Source: Lewinellaceae bacterium (GTDB lineage Bacteria > Bacteroidota > Bacteroidia > Chitinophagales > Saprospiraceae). From it: a DNA stretch of 64,000 nucleotides. The notes under the pieces were generated by a model that was given only the letters and a program-made list of their open reading frames with translations, was not told the DNA's origin and searched no databases. Position numbers and translations under genes: made by a program. Position 1 is the first letter of the stretch. Every line of letters starts with the position of its first letter. Shown here in pieces: positions 1-9,910 of this stretch. The stretch lies in NCBI GenBank assembly GCA_020636375.1, contig JACJXZ010000002.1, forward strand, positions 744,001-808,000, read 5' to 3'.

Positions 1-2
1 GC

Positions 3-1733
3 CATTTTGACTGGAAAGTCCGGAAGATCGCCGTCATCGGCCCCGGCATCGTAGGCATGCCCATGGCTGCCCTGCTGGCCCGCGCCAGGATCAGTATAGG
101 AGTAAGCCAGCCTGCAGAAGTTGTAGTCGTGCAGCGCAACTCGCCCAACTCGGGCTGGAAGGTGGGCGCCATCAATGCCGGCCGGTCCGTCATCGGCGGC
201 ATCGAGCCAGAACTGGACGGCATTGTCGAAGAAGCCGTTAAGGAAGGTTTGCTCTCCGCCACCCACGATTATCGGCAAATAGCCGACGCAGACGTCATAC
301 TGGTGTGCGTACAAACCGATAAAAAGCCGGACAGTTGCGAACCGGACTACGGGCCGTTGTTCGGCGCACTGGACAGCCTGGCTGCCGCCCTGCGGGAAAA
401 GCCGGCGGGCCACGTCCCACTGGTCATCATCGAATCCACCCTGGCCCCTTCCACTATGAACACACTGATCACGGATCATTTTGCGCGTTATGGCCTGATT
501 GAAGGGCAGGACATTCTCCTGGGCAACAGCCCCAACCGCGTCATGCCGGGCAGGCTGGTCGAGCGGATCAGCCGGTCCGACAAGCTGGTGGCCGGCCTGC
601 GCGCCGGGACGCCTTTCCTGATCCGGGCCATTTACCGGCATATCGTTACCGAAGGGGCGCTGCACCCCACCAGCAGCCTGGCCGCCGAAGTCGTCAAAAC
701 CCTGGAAAATGCCTACCGGGACGTGCGCATCGCCTACGCCAGCGAAATCGCGCGGTACTGCAACCGGCACGATATCGATTTTTACGCTCTCCGGGACCAG
801 GTCAATCAAAGGCTGGCGCAGGTAGATGCTGCCTCCCGGGACCCCAACGCCGTGCCCAGCGGCGGCCTGCTGATCCCCACGGCCGGCGTGGGCGGCCATT
901 GCCTGCCAAAAGACGGTGCCCTGCTCTGCTGGCGCCGGGCGGAGAGCGGGTTCGACACCGCGGACAGCCTCTTCCTGCAGGCCCGCCTGATCAACGAGGA
1001 ATCGCCGGCCGAAACCATCCGGCTGGCGGAGCGCCGGTTTGGCCGCCTTGGGGGCAAAAAGGTGGCCATCCTGGGCACCGCCTACCGGTTCAATTCGGAG
1101 GACACCCGCAACGCTCCATCCCTGGCGCTGGCCCGCCAATTGATCGAAAAGGGTTGCCGGGTCACCCTGCACGACCCCTTCGTCAAACCCGACGACCAGA
1201 ACCTGCTCCGTACGCGGTTGAACCGGCACTTCACCCGAAGCCTCGGCTGTGCCGTTTACGATGCCGACTATATTTTCCTGGCCACGGCTCATAAGGACTA
1301 TCTGGAGGGCAGGGGCGGCATCTTCGATAAGGCCCTGAGATTGAAAGGGATCGTAGAGGCCTGCAACCTGCCGGTCCGGATAGAAGCCATCTCCCGGGGT
1401 ATCGCCTTTGCCGGCATCGGCCGGGGTGCGAAAGCACCCGGCGAGGAATTTGCCGACTTTGTGTACCGGGGTTTCCGCGCGGTTGAAAAAGGCGTGGCCA
1501 ATGAGGTTTTCGCCCTCACGGAATTCCTGAATGAACGATTTGTTCCGGATGAGTTTGGCCGGGTCAGGTTCCGGGATGTCCGGCGCCTGGCTGCCAGCTG
1601 CAATACCGGCTGTTTGATCCCGGAACCGGGGCCGGTTGAGGAAGTGCGGCCTTTCCGGGGTTTTGCTTCCCGCCTGGTGGCATGCGCCGTCAGGATGTAT
1701 CGCGGGCAACCGGCAGCACCGGTGGGCAAGTAA
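3..1733 (+). CDS. Nucleotide-sugar (UDP-sugar) dehydrogenase, 5' end cut by window edge
   Basis: The reading frame is open to the left edge. The Rossmann motif G-P-G-I-V-G lies at 39-56, so the true start is just outside the window and the ATG at 57 is not the start. The family oxidises the C6 hydroxyl of UDP-/GDP-sugars to uronic acids with two NAD+. Visible hallmarks are the substrate segment LGNSPNRVMPG, the central helix AAEVVKTLENAYRD, and the catalytic-cysteine loop GGHCLPKDG with Cys at 900-902. The family's C-terminal UDP-binding domain follows (GTAYRFNSEDTRNAPS). About 130 extra residues follow the usual end near residue 430, with no recognised function. WecC-like (ManNAc dehydrogenase) activity fits the UDP-GlcNAc 2-epimerase encoded downstream at 9910, but substrate specificity cannot be read from the sequence. 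Confidence 0.9.
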   Translation, partial: HFDWKVRKIAVIGPGIVGMPMAALLARARISIGVSQPAEVVVVQRNSPNSGWKVGAINAGRSVIGGIEPELDGIVEEAVKEGLLSATHDYRQIADADVILVCVQTDKKPDSCEPDYGPLFGALDSLAAALREKPAGHVPLVIIESTLAPSTMNTLITDHFARYGLIEGQDILLGNSPNRVMPGRLVERISRSDKLVAGLRAGTPFLIRAIYRHIVTEGALHPTSSLAAEVVKTLENAYRDVRIAYASEIARYCNRHDIDFYALRDQVNQRLAQVDAASRDPNAVPSGGLLIPTAGVGGHCLPKDGALLCWRRAESGFDTADSLFLQARLINEESPAETIRLAERRFGRLGGKKVAILGTAYRFNSEDTRNAPSLALARQLIEKGCRVTLHDPFVKPDDQNLLRTRLNRHFTRSLGCAVYDADYIFLATAHKDYLEGRGGIFDKALRLKGIVEACNLPVRIEAISRGIAFAGIGRGAKAPGEEFADFVYRGFRAVEKGVANEVFALTEFLNERFVPDEFGRVRFRDVRRLAASCNTGCLIPEPGPVEEVRPFRGFASRLVACAVRMYRGQPAAPVGK

Positions 1734-1844
1734 AACCAAAACTTCAAAACTTATCTTCGGTAAACCTGCCGGCCGTCACTGCCAGGCAGGCAGGCGCTGC
1801 CGGGTTCAGCAACAAGGAAAACCGGCAGGTTAACATTCATTGGC

Positions 1845-3212
1845 ATGGAATTCACTCAAAAACACTGGGCCGTTGTCGGCGGCGGCATCCTGGGCATGCA
1901 ACTGGCCAACCGCCTGGCACAGCAGGGCCAGCAGGTTACCATCCTGGAGGCCGGCCCGGCGCTGGGCGGGTTAACTGCCGGCTGGAACGCCGGCGAGCTG
2001 GCCTGGGATAAATTCTACCATGTCATCCTGCTTTCCGACACGGCGCTGCGCGGCCTGCTCAGAGAGATCGGCCTGGAAAAGGAAACCAGGTGGGTGGAAA
2101 CCAAAACGGGATTTTATACGGACGGCGAACTGCATTCCATGTCCGACACGCTGGAATTCCTGCGCTTCCCGCCATTGTCCCTGATCGATAAGCTGCGGCT
2201 CGGATTTACCATATTTTACGCATCGAAGGCCAGGAACTGGAAGCGGCTGGAGGGTATTTACGTCGCCGACTGGCTAAAGCGGCTGTCGGGAGAGCGGGCC
2301 TTCGACAAAATCTGGCTTCCGCTGCTGCGGGCCAAGCTGGGAGAAAGTTACCGTCAAACGTCAGCCGCCTTCATCTGGGCGACGATCCAGCGCATGTACG
2401 CCGCCCGGCGTACCGGGCTGAAGAAAGAAATGTTCGGTTATGTGGAAGGCGGCTATGCCCGGATACTGGATGGCTTTGCCCGGCATTTGCGGGCCCAGGG
2501 GGTCCGCGCCTGCACGGGCTTCCGCGCCAGCCGGGTCGTCAGCAATGATCGGGGCGAAGTCATCGTAGAGGATGAACACGGCAACCGTTCGGTTTTCGAC
2601 CAGGCCATCCTCACGGTACCCTCTCCGGTTGCTGCCCGCCTGTGCGAAGGCCTTAGCGCGGAAGAAGCCGAAAAGCACCGGAAGATCGAATACCTGGGAG
2701 TCGCCTGCGCCTCCCTGTTTTTGAAGAAAAGCCTGTCCCCTTTTTACGTGACCAATATAACGGACCAAAGCCCCTTTACCGGGGTGATCGAAATGACCAA
2801 TATCGTGCCGGCTTCCCGCTTCAACGGGCATGCCCTGGTTTATTTGCCCAAGTATGCCAAAAGCAGCGACCCCATCTTCAGGATGAGCAACGAAGAAATA
2901 AAAACGGGATTCTGGAAAAGCCTGAAGGCAATGTACGGGAAGCTTGCCGAGGAGGACCTGGCAGGCTTTCGGGTAGCCCGGGCACCCCATGTGTTTGCCC
3001 TGCCCACTATCGGCTATTCCGGAAAATTGCCTCCGGTTTCTACCTCCCTGCCCGGCGTCCACATCCTCAATTCCACCCATATCGTCAACGGGACGCTGAA
3101 CGTCAACGAAACGCTGCTGCTGGCGGACCGGGAGCTGCCCGGGATCCTGCAGGCAGGACGGCAGCAGCAATATAACAATATAACCATAAACCAATCCCCC
3201 CAAAACCAATGA
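1845..3212 (+). CDS. NAD(P)/FAD-dependent oxidoreductase, amine-oxidase / protoporphyrinogen-oxidase-like
   Basis: 455 aa. The N-terminus carries the FAD dinucleotide-binding motif VVGGGILGMQLANRLA followed by the ribose-binding Glu and GG doublet (ILEAGPALGGL). The last quarter has the second FAD contact region (LPGVHILNSTHIVNGTLNVNETL). This arrangement is typical of the NAD(P)-binding Rossmann / FAD amine-oxidase superfamily, which includes protoporphyrinogen-oxidase-like and UDP-galactopyranose-mutase-like flavoproteins. It sits in a polysaccharide locus and its stop overlaps the next start as ATGA, so translational coupling with the deacetylase is likely. I infer a role in modifying a sugar or lipid-linked intermediate; the substrate is unknown. 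There is no signal peptide. Confidence 0.82.
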   Translation: MEFTQKHWAVVGGGILGMQLANRLAQQGQQVTILEAGPALGGLTAGWNAGELAWDKFYHVILLSDTALRGLLREIGLEKETRWVETKTGFYTDGELHSMSDTLEFLRFPPLSLIDKLRLGFTIFYASKARNWKRLEGIYVADWLKRLSGERAFDKIWLPLLRAKLGESYRQTSAAFIWATIQRMYAARRTGLKKEMFGYVEGGYARILDGFARHLRAQGVRACTGFRASRVVSNDRGEVIVEDEHGNRSVFDQAILTVPSPVAARLCEGLSAEEAEKHRKIEYLGVACASLFLKKSLSPFYVTNITDQSPFTGVIEMTNIVPASRFNGHALVYLPKYAKSSDPIFRMSNEEIKTGFWKSLKAMYGKLAEEDLAGFRVARAPHVFALPTIGYSGKLPPVSTSLPGVHILNSTHIVNGTLNVNETLLLADRELPGILQAGRQQQYNNITINQSPQNQ

Positions 3213-4189
3213 ACAAGCCATTAGCCAGCCTATCGCTGGACCTCGACAACCTCTGGACCTACCTGAAGATCCACGGCGACCCCGGATGGGAAACCTACCC
3301 CTCCTACCTCGACACCTTTGTACCTGCTGTCCTGGACCTGCTTGATCGGTTGAAGCTCCGGATCACTTTTTTCATCGTCGGGCAGGACGCTGCGCTGGAT
3401 AACAACAGAGACTATTTGCAGGAGATTGCCCGCCGGGGGCACGAAGTGGGCAACCATTCGTTCCGGCACGAATCCTGGCTGCACACGTATAGCCGGGAGG
3501 CGTTGGAGGCGGAGGTCGCCCGGGCAGAAGAGCAGATCGAGCGGGTCACCGGACAGCGGCCGGCCGGTTTCCGCGGGCCGGGCTTCAGCTGGAGCCCCGC
3601 CCTGCTGGACGTGCTGGCCGAACGCGGCTATGTATACGACGCATCCACGCTGCCCACCTACATCGGCCCGCTGGCCCGCTTATATTATTTCCGCACGGCC
3701 AGGCTCTCCCGCGAAGAACGGGAAGCCCGAAGAGAGCTGTTCGGCAGCTTCCGGGACGGCCTGCGGCCGGTGAAGCCCTATTTCTGGAAACTGGAGAACG
3801 GGAAAACTTTACTGGAGATGCCGGTGACCACCATTCCGGTCATTAAAACGCCGTTTCACCTCAGCTATCTGTTATACCTCAACGGATTTTCCCCTGCGCT
3901 GATGGACCTGTACCTCAGCCTGGCGATCCGGATGTGCCAGATCACCGGTACGCAGCCCAGCTTCCTCCTTCATCCACTGGACCTGATCGGCGGAGACCGG
4001 GCACCCCGGCTGAAGTTCTTTCCCGGCATGCACATCAGCAGCGAGCGGAAGGCAGAAGTATTTACCGGAGTAATGGAAAAACTGGGGTGGCATTTCCAAC
4101 TCGCAGGCATGGCCCGGCATGCCGCCTACTTCCTTCAGGAAGGCCTCTCGGCCAGGCCGGCTCAGGGCGTGTTGACCGAAATGAAGTGA
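3209..4189 (+). CDS. Polysaccharide deacetylase (NodB homology domain)
   Basis: 326 aa. It shows the NodB-type carbohydrate esterase 4 layout: the first metal/catalytic motif is LSLDLDNLW, in place of the usual TFDDG; TFFIVGQDA follows; then the metal-binding HE-VGNHSFRHE segment near residue 80; and RGPGFSW near residue 118. The divergent first motif (DLDN) is characteristic of the PuuE/DUF3473-like branch acting on N-acetylated extracellular polysaccharides. It overlaps the preceding FAD oxidoreductase by 4 nt (ATGA). There is no signal peptide, so a cytoplasmic lipid-linked substrate is possible. Confidence 0.87.
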   Translation: MNKPLASLSLDLDNLWTYLKIHGDPGWETYPSYLDTFVPAVLDLLDRLKLRITFFIVGQDAALDNNRDYLQEIARRGHEVGNHSFRHESWLHTYSREALEAEVARAEEQIERVTGQRPAGFRGPGFSWSPALLDVLAERGYVYDASTLPTYIGPLARLYYFRTARLSREEREARRELFGSFRDGLRPVKPYFWKLENGKTLLEMPVTTIPVIKTPFHLSYLLYLNGFSPALMDLYLSLAIRMCQITGTQPSFLLHPLDLIGGDRAPRLKFFPGMHISSERKAEVFTGVMEKLGWHFQLAGMARHAAYFLQEGLSARPAQGVLTEMK

Positions 4190-4256
4190 TGTCGGCGCTA
4201 CCGGGCGTTTGAGTTTGGTTAGCCAAATAGTATAAACAAAAAGGAACCAAAGAACC

Positions 4257-5417
4257 ATGCAAAACATCCGTGAAAGCAACCGCACCGCTCTTCGCAGCAG
4301 GATAAGGGCCACGCTGTCCAAAAGAGCAGATACCCGCCCGCTGGTCAGTATCGTCACCCCCGCCTACAATGAATCGGCGATCATAGAAAAAAACCTGCAA
4401 AGGCTGTGCGCCTACCTGAAGGGCCAGGAACATTCCTTTCGTTGGGAATTGGTGATCGTCGATGACGGAAGCACGGACGGCACAGGTGCCATAGCCGACC
4501 GGTTTGCCGCAGAGCATAAGGAAGTCAAAGTAGCCCACCACATCGTCAACCGCAACCTGGGCGGGGCCCTGCAAACCGGGTTCAGGATCGCAACCGGAGA
4601 TTATATCGTGACGCTGGACATTGACCTCAGCTATTCAGAGCTTCACATCGAACGGTTGCTGGCCCGGATCATCGGGACCGATGCCGACATCGTTCTGGCG
4701 TCTCCCTACATGCAGGGCGGCAGGCACACCAATGTCCCTGTCTTTCGGCTGCTGCTCAGCCGGGGCGTCAACCGGATCATGCGGGCGATGTCTCCGCAGA
4801 AGATCCATACCTTTACCGGCATGGTGCGGGTTTACAAAAAAGATTTTCTCCGCAAACTGAACCTGAAATCCATCACCTACTCCATCAACCCGGAAATCCT
4901 GTACAAAGCAATGATCCTGCGGGCGCGGATCGAGGAGATACCGGCCCATCTGGACTGGAGCGGCCAGCAAAAGACGGGCAGGGCTTCCGGCATGCGCATT
5001 TTCAGCAACATCCTGGCCGGGCTGATGTCCGGGTTTATCTTCCGCCCCTATATACTTTTTATGAGCATTGGCCTGGGCTTGCTCCTGGTGTCCCTGTACA
5101 TTATCGCCTGGATATTTGCCCACACTTTTGCCATCCTTCCGGAAATAGGCCTGGCGGCCGGCAGTTTTGAAGACCGGTTCGGCATGGCCGTGGCTGCCGT
5201 ATTCCAGCAACGGCCCTATTCCTTCATGGTGGGCGGCGTGACGCTCATCATTGCCTTGCAGTTCCTGGGCATCGGGTTCCTTTCCCTGCAGAATAAGCGG
5301 TACTTCGAAGAGCTCTTTCATATCAACACGACCATTTTGGGCAATCATTTGGAAAAAGACGAGGGTGAATTGAAGATGAAAAGCACCAACAATCATGGAC
5401 GGCAATTTTCTACTTGA
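4257..5417 (+). CDS. Family 2 glycosyltransferase with C-terminal membrane anchor (dolichyl-phosphate-mannose-synthase-like)
   Basis: 386 aa. The GT-A domain starts with VSIVTPAYNES and has the nucleotide-binding VDDGST at about residues 68-73 and the DxD-like TLDIDLSY at about residue 121. Two membrane segments lie near residues 260-290 and 320-344, as in polyprenyl-phosphate glycosyltransferases that charge a lipid carrier. The last 23 nt overlap the start of the next gene at 5395. Neighbouring GT-C-like membrane proteins, which use polyprenyl-phosphate sugars as donors, fit a role in making such a donor; the sugar is unknown. Confidence 0.9.
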   Translation: MQNIRESNRTALRSRIRATLSKRADTRPLVSIVTPAYNESAIIEKNLQRLCAYLKGQEHSFRWELVIVDDGSTDGTGAIADRFAAEHKEVKVAHHIVNRNLGGALQTGFRIATGDYIVTLDIDLSYSELHIERLLARIIGTDADIVLASPYMQGGRHTNVPVFRLLLSRGVNRIMRAMSPQKIHTFTGMVRVYKKDFLRKLNLKSITYSINPEILYKAMILRARIEEIPAHLDWSGQQKTGRASGMRIFSNILAGLMSGFIFRPYILFMSIGLGLLLVSLYIIAWIFAHTFAILPEIGLAAGSFEDRFGMAVAAVFQQRPYSFMVGGVTLIIALQFLGIGFLSLQNKRYFEELFHINTTILGNHLEKDEGELKMKSTNNHGRQFST

Positions 5418-7032
5418 CCGGGAACGGGCAGGCAACCTGAATCGGGAGGGCTCCAACGAATTCTGGCTTGCCTCCCTGATAGGCCGCATTGTCCGGCTGG
5501 TCAATGGGGTCAATCAGTATGCCTTCATTGTTTTTCTGTTATTGTTGTTCTTCTTTGGCTTCAGGTTAAGCCCTAACGAAGAGGGATATCTGGCGCTGGC
5601 CAAGCAGTTCTATGACCCCAACTGGATACAAAATTCCGCCATACTGTCGGAATTTGCCAGCACTAGGTTGATTTTCCAGTATATCGCGGGTTTTTTGCTG
5701 AGCATTTTTTCCTTCGAGGCCACCGCCGGCGTTGGCAGGTTGCTGCTGTGCCTGCTGCTGGCCTGGCCGCTGGCGAAATTGTACCGGCTGTTCCGGTTGG
5801 ACAATGCGGATATAGTGCTTCACCTGGCCTTTTTGTATTTTGGCCTTCAATCTTTTTTTGCCGGGGAGTTTATCTTCCTCGATTTCGAGCCGAAGGGATT
5901 TGCGTATGTTTTTGTCCTTTTCGCATTGTATTACGGCTTTGCGGAAAGATACCGGAGCGCAGCCCTGTATGCTGTAATCGCTTCTTATTTCCACCTGCTG
6001 GTGGGCGGATGGTTTGCCCTTTATTTCATCGTTTACTATCTGATTTGGGAAAAGGATTACAAGAGGGCTACCGGACTTGGCCTGGCATATATGCTTGCCA
6101 TGATTCCACTGTTCATTTTTCTTCTGCCGACATTGAAGGGGAGCATCTCGCCAACCGATACCCCGGTTAGCGCAGATTGGATTTACTGTTATTTCAAAAT
6201 GCCATTCCTCATCGGGCTTTTCGCCAGCATTCCGTATTTTATAAGCGCCCATCTCGAAGGCGTCCTGCTATTCATCGCCTTCTTCCTGATATCTGCTTTG
6301 CCGCTCCGGGTTTACCGCAACGAACTGAATAAAAAGGTGATCGCGTTGAATACGGTAATAGCTGCAGGCCTTATGCTGTGGCTGATCGTCGCCTATTTTG
6401 ACCGGGAGGGCTCTTTTATTAAATATTTTCCGTTCCGGATAAACGCCTTATTCACGTTTCTGGTGTTTTTGCAACTGGTTTTCCTGCTAAAGCATTTCTT
6501 TTCCCATCCCCGGCGTTACCCCTACCTCCAGGTCGCCGTATTGATTTGGTTCTTTATAGTCCCCGCGCCTAAAAACATCTACCGGCTGTTCATCGAAGCC
6601 AGGTTGATCTTATCCTCCAGCCCAAATCCGGCGTATGAAGAAATGGTTAGTTTTGTAAAAAACAATACGGAAAGAGAGGCCGTGTTGTTGTTGCTATCGC
6701 AAAAGAGCCTCTTGGCGGATAACACCGAATTCGACATCCGCAGCCCCGAATTCGCCTTCTTTGACATGGATCTGCCCATCATGCGAAAAACGGAAAGAGA
6801 GCGGTTTGTCTCCTATTTGTTCGGGCCGGTTTCCCCCAATCCGGAGGAACTGTACCGTTGGTATGTCCGCATCCAGGAAAAAGCAAAAGTCACCAAAGAA
6901 CCGCCCTACCTCTGCGAATTGCGGCAAAAGTACCGCATCGATTACCTCCTGGCAGATTTTGAAGTGAAGGACATCCCTTGCCTGCAACTGGTTTATCAGA
7001 ACCCGCAGTATTACCTATATCGCATTCAATAG
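5395..7032 (+). CDS. Polytopic membrane protein, GT-C glycosyltransferase-like, function unknown
   Basis: 545 aa. About ten hydrophobic segments occupy residues 35-400, followed by a soluble C-terminal domain of about 140 residues. An acidic pair (NEEGYLALAKQFYD) lies in the first periplasmic loop, where GT-C enzymes place their catalytic acid. I cannot assign it to a named family with confidence. The start ATG lies inside the 3' end of the GT2 gene (23-nt overlap), so the two are coupled. Base composition is lower in GC than the flanking genes, which can simply reflect Phe/Ile/Tyr-rich membrane codons. A flippase or O-antigen polymerase-like role is a weaker alternative. Confidence 0.7.
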   Translation: MDGNFLLDRERAGNLNREGSNEFWLASLIGRIVRLVNGVNQYAFIVFLLLLFFFGFRLSPNEEGYLALAKQFYDPNWIQNSAILSEFASTRLIFQYIAGFLLSIFSFEATAGVGRLLLCLLLAWPLAKLYRLFRLDNADIVLHLAFLYFGLQSFFAGEFIFLDFEPKGFAYVFVLFALYYGFAERYRSAALYAVIASYFHLLVGGWFALYFIVYYLIWEKDYKRATGLGLAYMLAMIPLFIFLLPTLKGSISPTDTPVSADWIYCYFKMPFLIGLFASIPYFISAHLEGVLLFIAFFLISALPLRVYRNELNKKVIALNTVIAAGLMLWLIVAYFDREGSFIKYFPFRINALFTFLVFLQLVFLLKHFFSHPRRYPYLQVAVLIWFFIVPAPKNIYRLFIEARLILSSSPNPAYEEMVSFVKNNTEREAVLLLLSQKSLLADNTEFDIRSPEFAFFDMDLPIMRKTERERFVSYLFGPVSPNPEELYRWYVRIQEKAKVTKEPPYLCELRQKYRIDYLLADFEVKDIPCLQLVYQNPQYYLYRIQ

Positions 7033-7051
7033 CTGAGAAAACAATCTATCC

Positions 7052-9910
7052 ATGAACAACAGCCTCTGCAGGACAACCCTGGTTTTGCTGGCCTTCTTCT
7101 CCCTGCTCCCTCTGTTTGCCCAACAGAAGCACATTTACCTCGCCAACGACAACCATACCGATTACTTCTGGAGCGGGGACGCCGACGCCTACCGGGAAGT
7201 AGCGCTCCGGGAGATCGATTTCTACCTGGAACAGACCGGGAACACCCTCGGCTGGCCCACGCCCTATCAGAGCCGATACAACCTCGACGGTGCCTGGTAT
7301 GCCTATACGTATCAGAAATACCGCTCTCCGGAGGCCTTCGGCCGCCTGATCAGCCGAATCCGAAGCGGCCATTTCAGCCTGCCTTTCAATTACCTGGTCT
7401 CCACCTACGGAGGGCAGCCCACCGAGGCCGTCCTGCGCGGCATGTACTGGGCCGGGCGGCTCGACCGCGAATACCAACTCGGCCTGAACCTGGCCGCCAG
7501 CATGGAAAACCAGACCCAGCCGCTGGGCCTGGCCTCCCTGTGGGCCGGCGCCGGCGCCCGGTATTCCTGGAAAGGCGTCTGTGGCTGCCAGTCCCCTGTT
7601 TCGCTGGCCGGCCTGGCCAACCGGGCCAATGAGGTCTACCGATACCTGGGCCCCGACGGCCGGGGCGTGGTGATGAAGTGGTACGATTTCTCCACCCAGG
7701 ATGGCACCCGACGGCCCGGCGGATACGCGGAAGCCCGGTATACGGCAAACGCCATCGCCGAATGCGACGCGAAATGCAATACGCCCGGCTACCCCTACCA
7801 TATCGCCGGCGCTTTCGGTTTTGGATGGGACGGCCTCCAGGTGACCGACAGCTCCTTTCCCGGCATTGCCCGGGATGGAACCAACAGCAGCCGACAGGTT
7901 TATGTCTCGAATGAAACCGATTTCTTCGAACATTTCCTGGACGTCTACGACATCAACAACCTCCCTTCCGAATCCTGGACGTACGGAAACGACTGGGACG
8001 TCAACTGCGCTTCCCTGGCCGCCCCGACGGCGGCCATCCGGAATTCGGTTGAAAAGCTGCGCGCCGCCGAAGCCGCCGCCAGCCTGGCCAGCCTGGCGGA
8101 ACCCGGCTTTTTCAAAGCCCGGAAAGCAAAAAGAGAGGAAGCCTATATCGCCCTGGGTTCCTATTGGGAGCACAACTTTGCCTTCCACGGCTGTTGCCCC
8201 GACCAACGCAATGAATGGCAAGCCAGCCTCCAAAAGACGGTAGCTGACTATGTGGACAACCTGTATGAAGACGCACTAAGCGCCCTGGCAGCCCTCATCC
8301 CCTCGCCCTCCTCCACTCCCCGCTTCTTCGTCTTCAACCCCCTGGGGTGGCCCCGCTCCGAAGCGGTCAACCTGGAATACCCGGGCAGCACCTACATAAA
8401 AGTTATAGACATAAGCAATAATGAGGAAGTACCTCATCAGGTTATTCAAGCCGACAATATCCGATATCTGCAAATCCTCGCGCCAGATGTCCCCTCCGTG
8501 GGGTATAAAGTTTTTGAGATCCAACCCGGGCCAGGCGAACAGTTGCCCGATGCCGCTGCCCTCAATGGCAACGTTTTCGAAAATGGGTTCTACCGGCTTA
8601 CCGTTACCCGGGAAGGCGTCATCACCAGCCTGGTCGACAGGGCGAAGGGCCGGGAACTCGCCCGTGAAACGAACGGGCGCTACGTCAACGACTTCGGGCA
8701 GGGTGCCGGCCAGGCGGGCAGCCTCGCCCTGCTGTGCAAAGGGCCGGTTTCGGCTACCATTGCCTGCACGTCGCCCAACCCTTTGCAACATACCACCTAC
8801 ATCACCTTATATCGGGCAGTCAATCGCGTCGATATCCTCAACCAAATAACGGATACCTTCGGCAACGAACCCCGCACGTATTCCTTTTCTTTCAACCTCT
8901 ACAACCCGGTTGCCTGGCATGAAGAGCTGGGCGCCATCCTGAAAGCAAAATATACCTCCGGCGGCGGCCATTATGCTACTCCCGAGCTGGGTATCCGCCA
9001 CGACTGGCAGACGCTGAACCACTTCGTTCACTTTGACGCGGGCGGTTACGGCATTTCCCTGTCCAACCAGGGCGCCGCTTTTATGAAACTGGGCAACAGC
9101 ACCACCAACTTTCTCGACGAAAGCACCGCCCAGGCCAATGTCCTGATCGGCGGGAATATGGTCAGCCCGGGCATTCCCAACCAGGGCGGTTTCACGGAAT
9201 TCACCAACCGGTTTTCCCTTCAGGCCCGGGAAGGAGGCTACTCAGCGGCTCAATCCATGAAATTTGCGCTGGAGCATCAAAACCCACTGATCGCCCGGAT
9301 GGTCCGGAGCGAAAACGGCGCAAGGCTGCCCGACGACGCCTTTTCCCTGATGCAGGTGTCCGGCGACGGCATCCTGCTGTGGGCATTGAAACCCGCCGAA
9401 GAAGGGATAGCGGATGGCGGCCTGGTATTACGGCTATGGAATATGGACTTCCAGAATCACCTTGGCCGGGCAGATTTCGAACCGGAGGTATTGGCCGCTT
9501 ATCAGGCCACTCACCTGGAAACGGACCTCGGGCCGGCGCCGGTCAGGGACGGCGGCCTGCTGACGCCTGTCGGCCAGCAGCAGCTGCAGACTTACCGGGT
9601 TTTCCTGGAAGAACCGGACTGGGGCAAAAACGACACCTTCCCCTGCACGGGTGACTGCGACGGGATCCTCGAGTTTGAGTTGTATCCCAACCCGGCGCTG
9701 AACCAGGTGCAGGTGATGCTGCGATTCCAAAAAAGTCAACGCGGAACGCTCCGTATCGCCGGTTCTGCCGGGAATATCCTTTACAGGGAAGAGTTTGAGG
9801 GCATTACCCATTATTCCACCATTTCTCTCCAACGCCTGCCCGCCGGCATATACTACGTGCAGGCCATGTTCAAAAAACAAAAAGCCACAAAAACGCTGGC
9901 TATTCCATAA
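7052..9910 (+). CDS. Secreted glycoside hydrolase family 38-like protein with T9SS type A sorting domain
   Basis: 952 aa. The N-terminus is a Sec signal peptide (hydrophobic core LVLLAFFSLLPLFAQQ). The segment after it (HIYLANDNHTDYFWSGDAD) resembles the first conserved block of GH38 alpha-mannosidases, where His and Asp bind the catalytic metal; ASMENQTQPLGLASLW and YDFSTQDG follow. A beta-sandwich GH38-type C-terminal region spans roughly residues 440-860. The final 75 residues are a typical T9SS type A CTD (YPNPALNQVQV ... LPAGIYYVQ). Divergence in the catalytic half makes activity uncertain. Its stop overlaps the next start as TAATG. A surface enzyme embedded in a polysaccharide-synthesis operon suggests trimming or turnover of the cell's own glycan; this is inference. 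Confidence 0.78.
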   Translation: MNNSLCRTTLVLLAFFSLLPLFAQQKHIYLANDNHTDYFWSGDADAYREVALREIDFYLEQTGNTLGWPTPYQSRYNLDGAWYAYTYQKYRSPEAFGRLISRIRSGHFSLPFNYLVSTYGGQPTEAVLRGMYWAGRLDREYQLGLNLAASMENQTQPLGLASLWAGAGARYSWKGVCGCQSPVSLAGLANRANEVYRYLGPDGRGVVMKWYDFSTQDGTRRPGGYAEARYTANAIAECDAKCNTPGYPYHIAGAFGFGWDGLQVTDSSFPGIARDGTNSSRQVYVSNETDFFEHFLDVYDINNLPSESWTYGNDWDVNCASLAAPTAAIRNSVEKLRAAEAAASLASLAEPGFFKARKAKREEAYIALGSYWEHNFAFHGCCPDQRNEWQASLQKTVADYVDNLYEDALSALAALIPSPSSTPRFFVFNPLGWPRSEAVNLEYPGSTYIKVIDISNNEEVPHQVIQADNIRYLQILAPDVPSVGYKVFEIQPGPGEQLPDAAALNGNVFENGFYRLTVTREGVITSLVDRAKGRELARETNGRYVNDFGQGAGQAGSLALLCKGPVSATIACTSPNPLQHTTYITLYRAVNRVDILNQITDTFGNEPRTYSFSFNLYNPVAWHEELGAILKAKYTSGGGHYATPELGIRHDWQTLNHFVHFDAGGYGISLSNQGAAFMKLGNSTTNFLDESTAQANVLIGGNMVSPGIPNQGGFTEFTNRFSLQAREGGYSAAQSMKFALEHQNPLIARMVRSENGARLPDDAFSLMQVSGDGILLWALKPAEEGIADGGLVLRLWNMDFQNHLGRADFEPEVLAAYQATHLETDLGPAPVRDGGLLTPVGQQQLQTYRVFLEEPDWGKNDTFPCTGDCDGILEFELYPNPALNQVQVMLRFQKSQRGTLRIAGSAGNILYREEFEGITHYSTISLQRLPAGIYYVQAMFKKQKATKTLAIP

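Noticed and set aside
7046..8233. 395-codon open frame on the - strand
   Set aside because: Antisense to the GH38-like protein; Gly/Val-rich shadow typical of GC-rich DNA.
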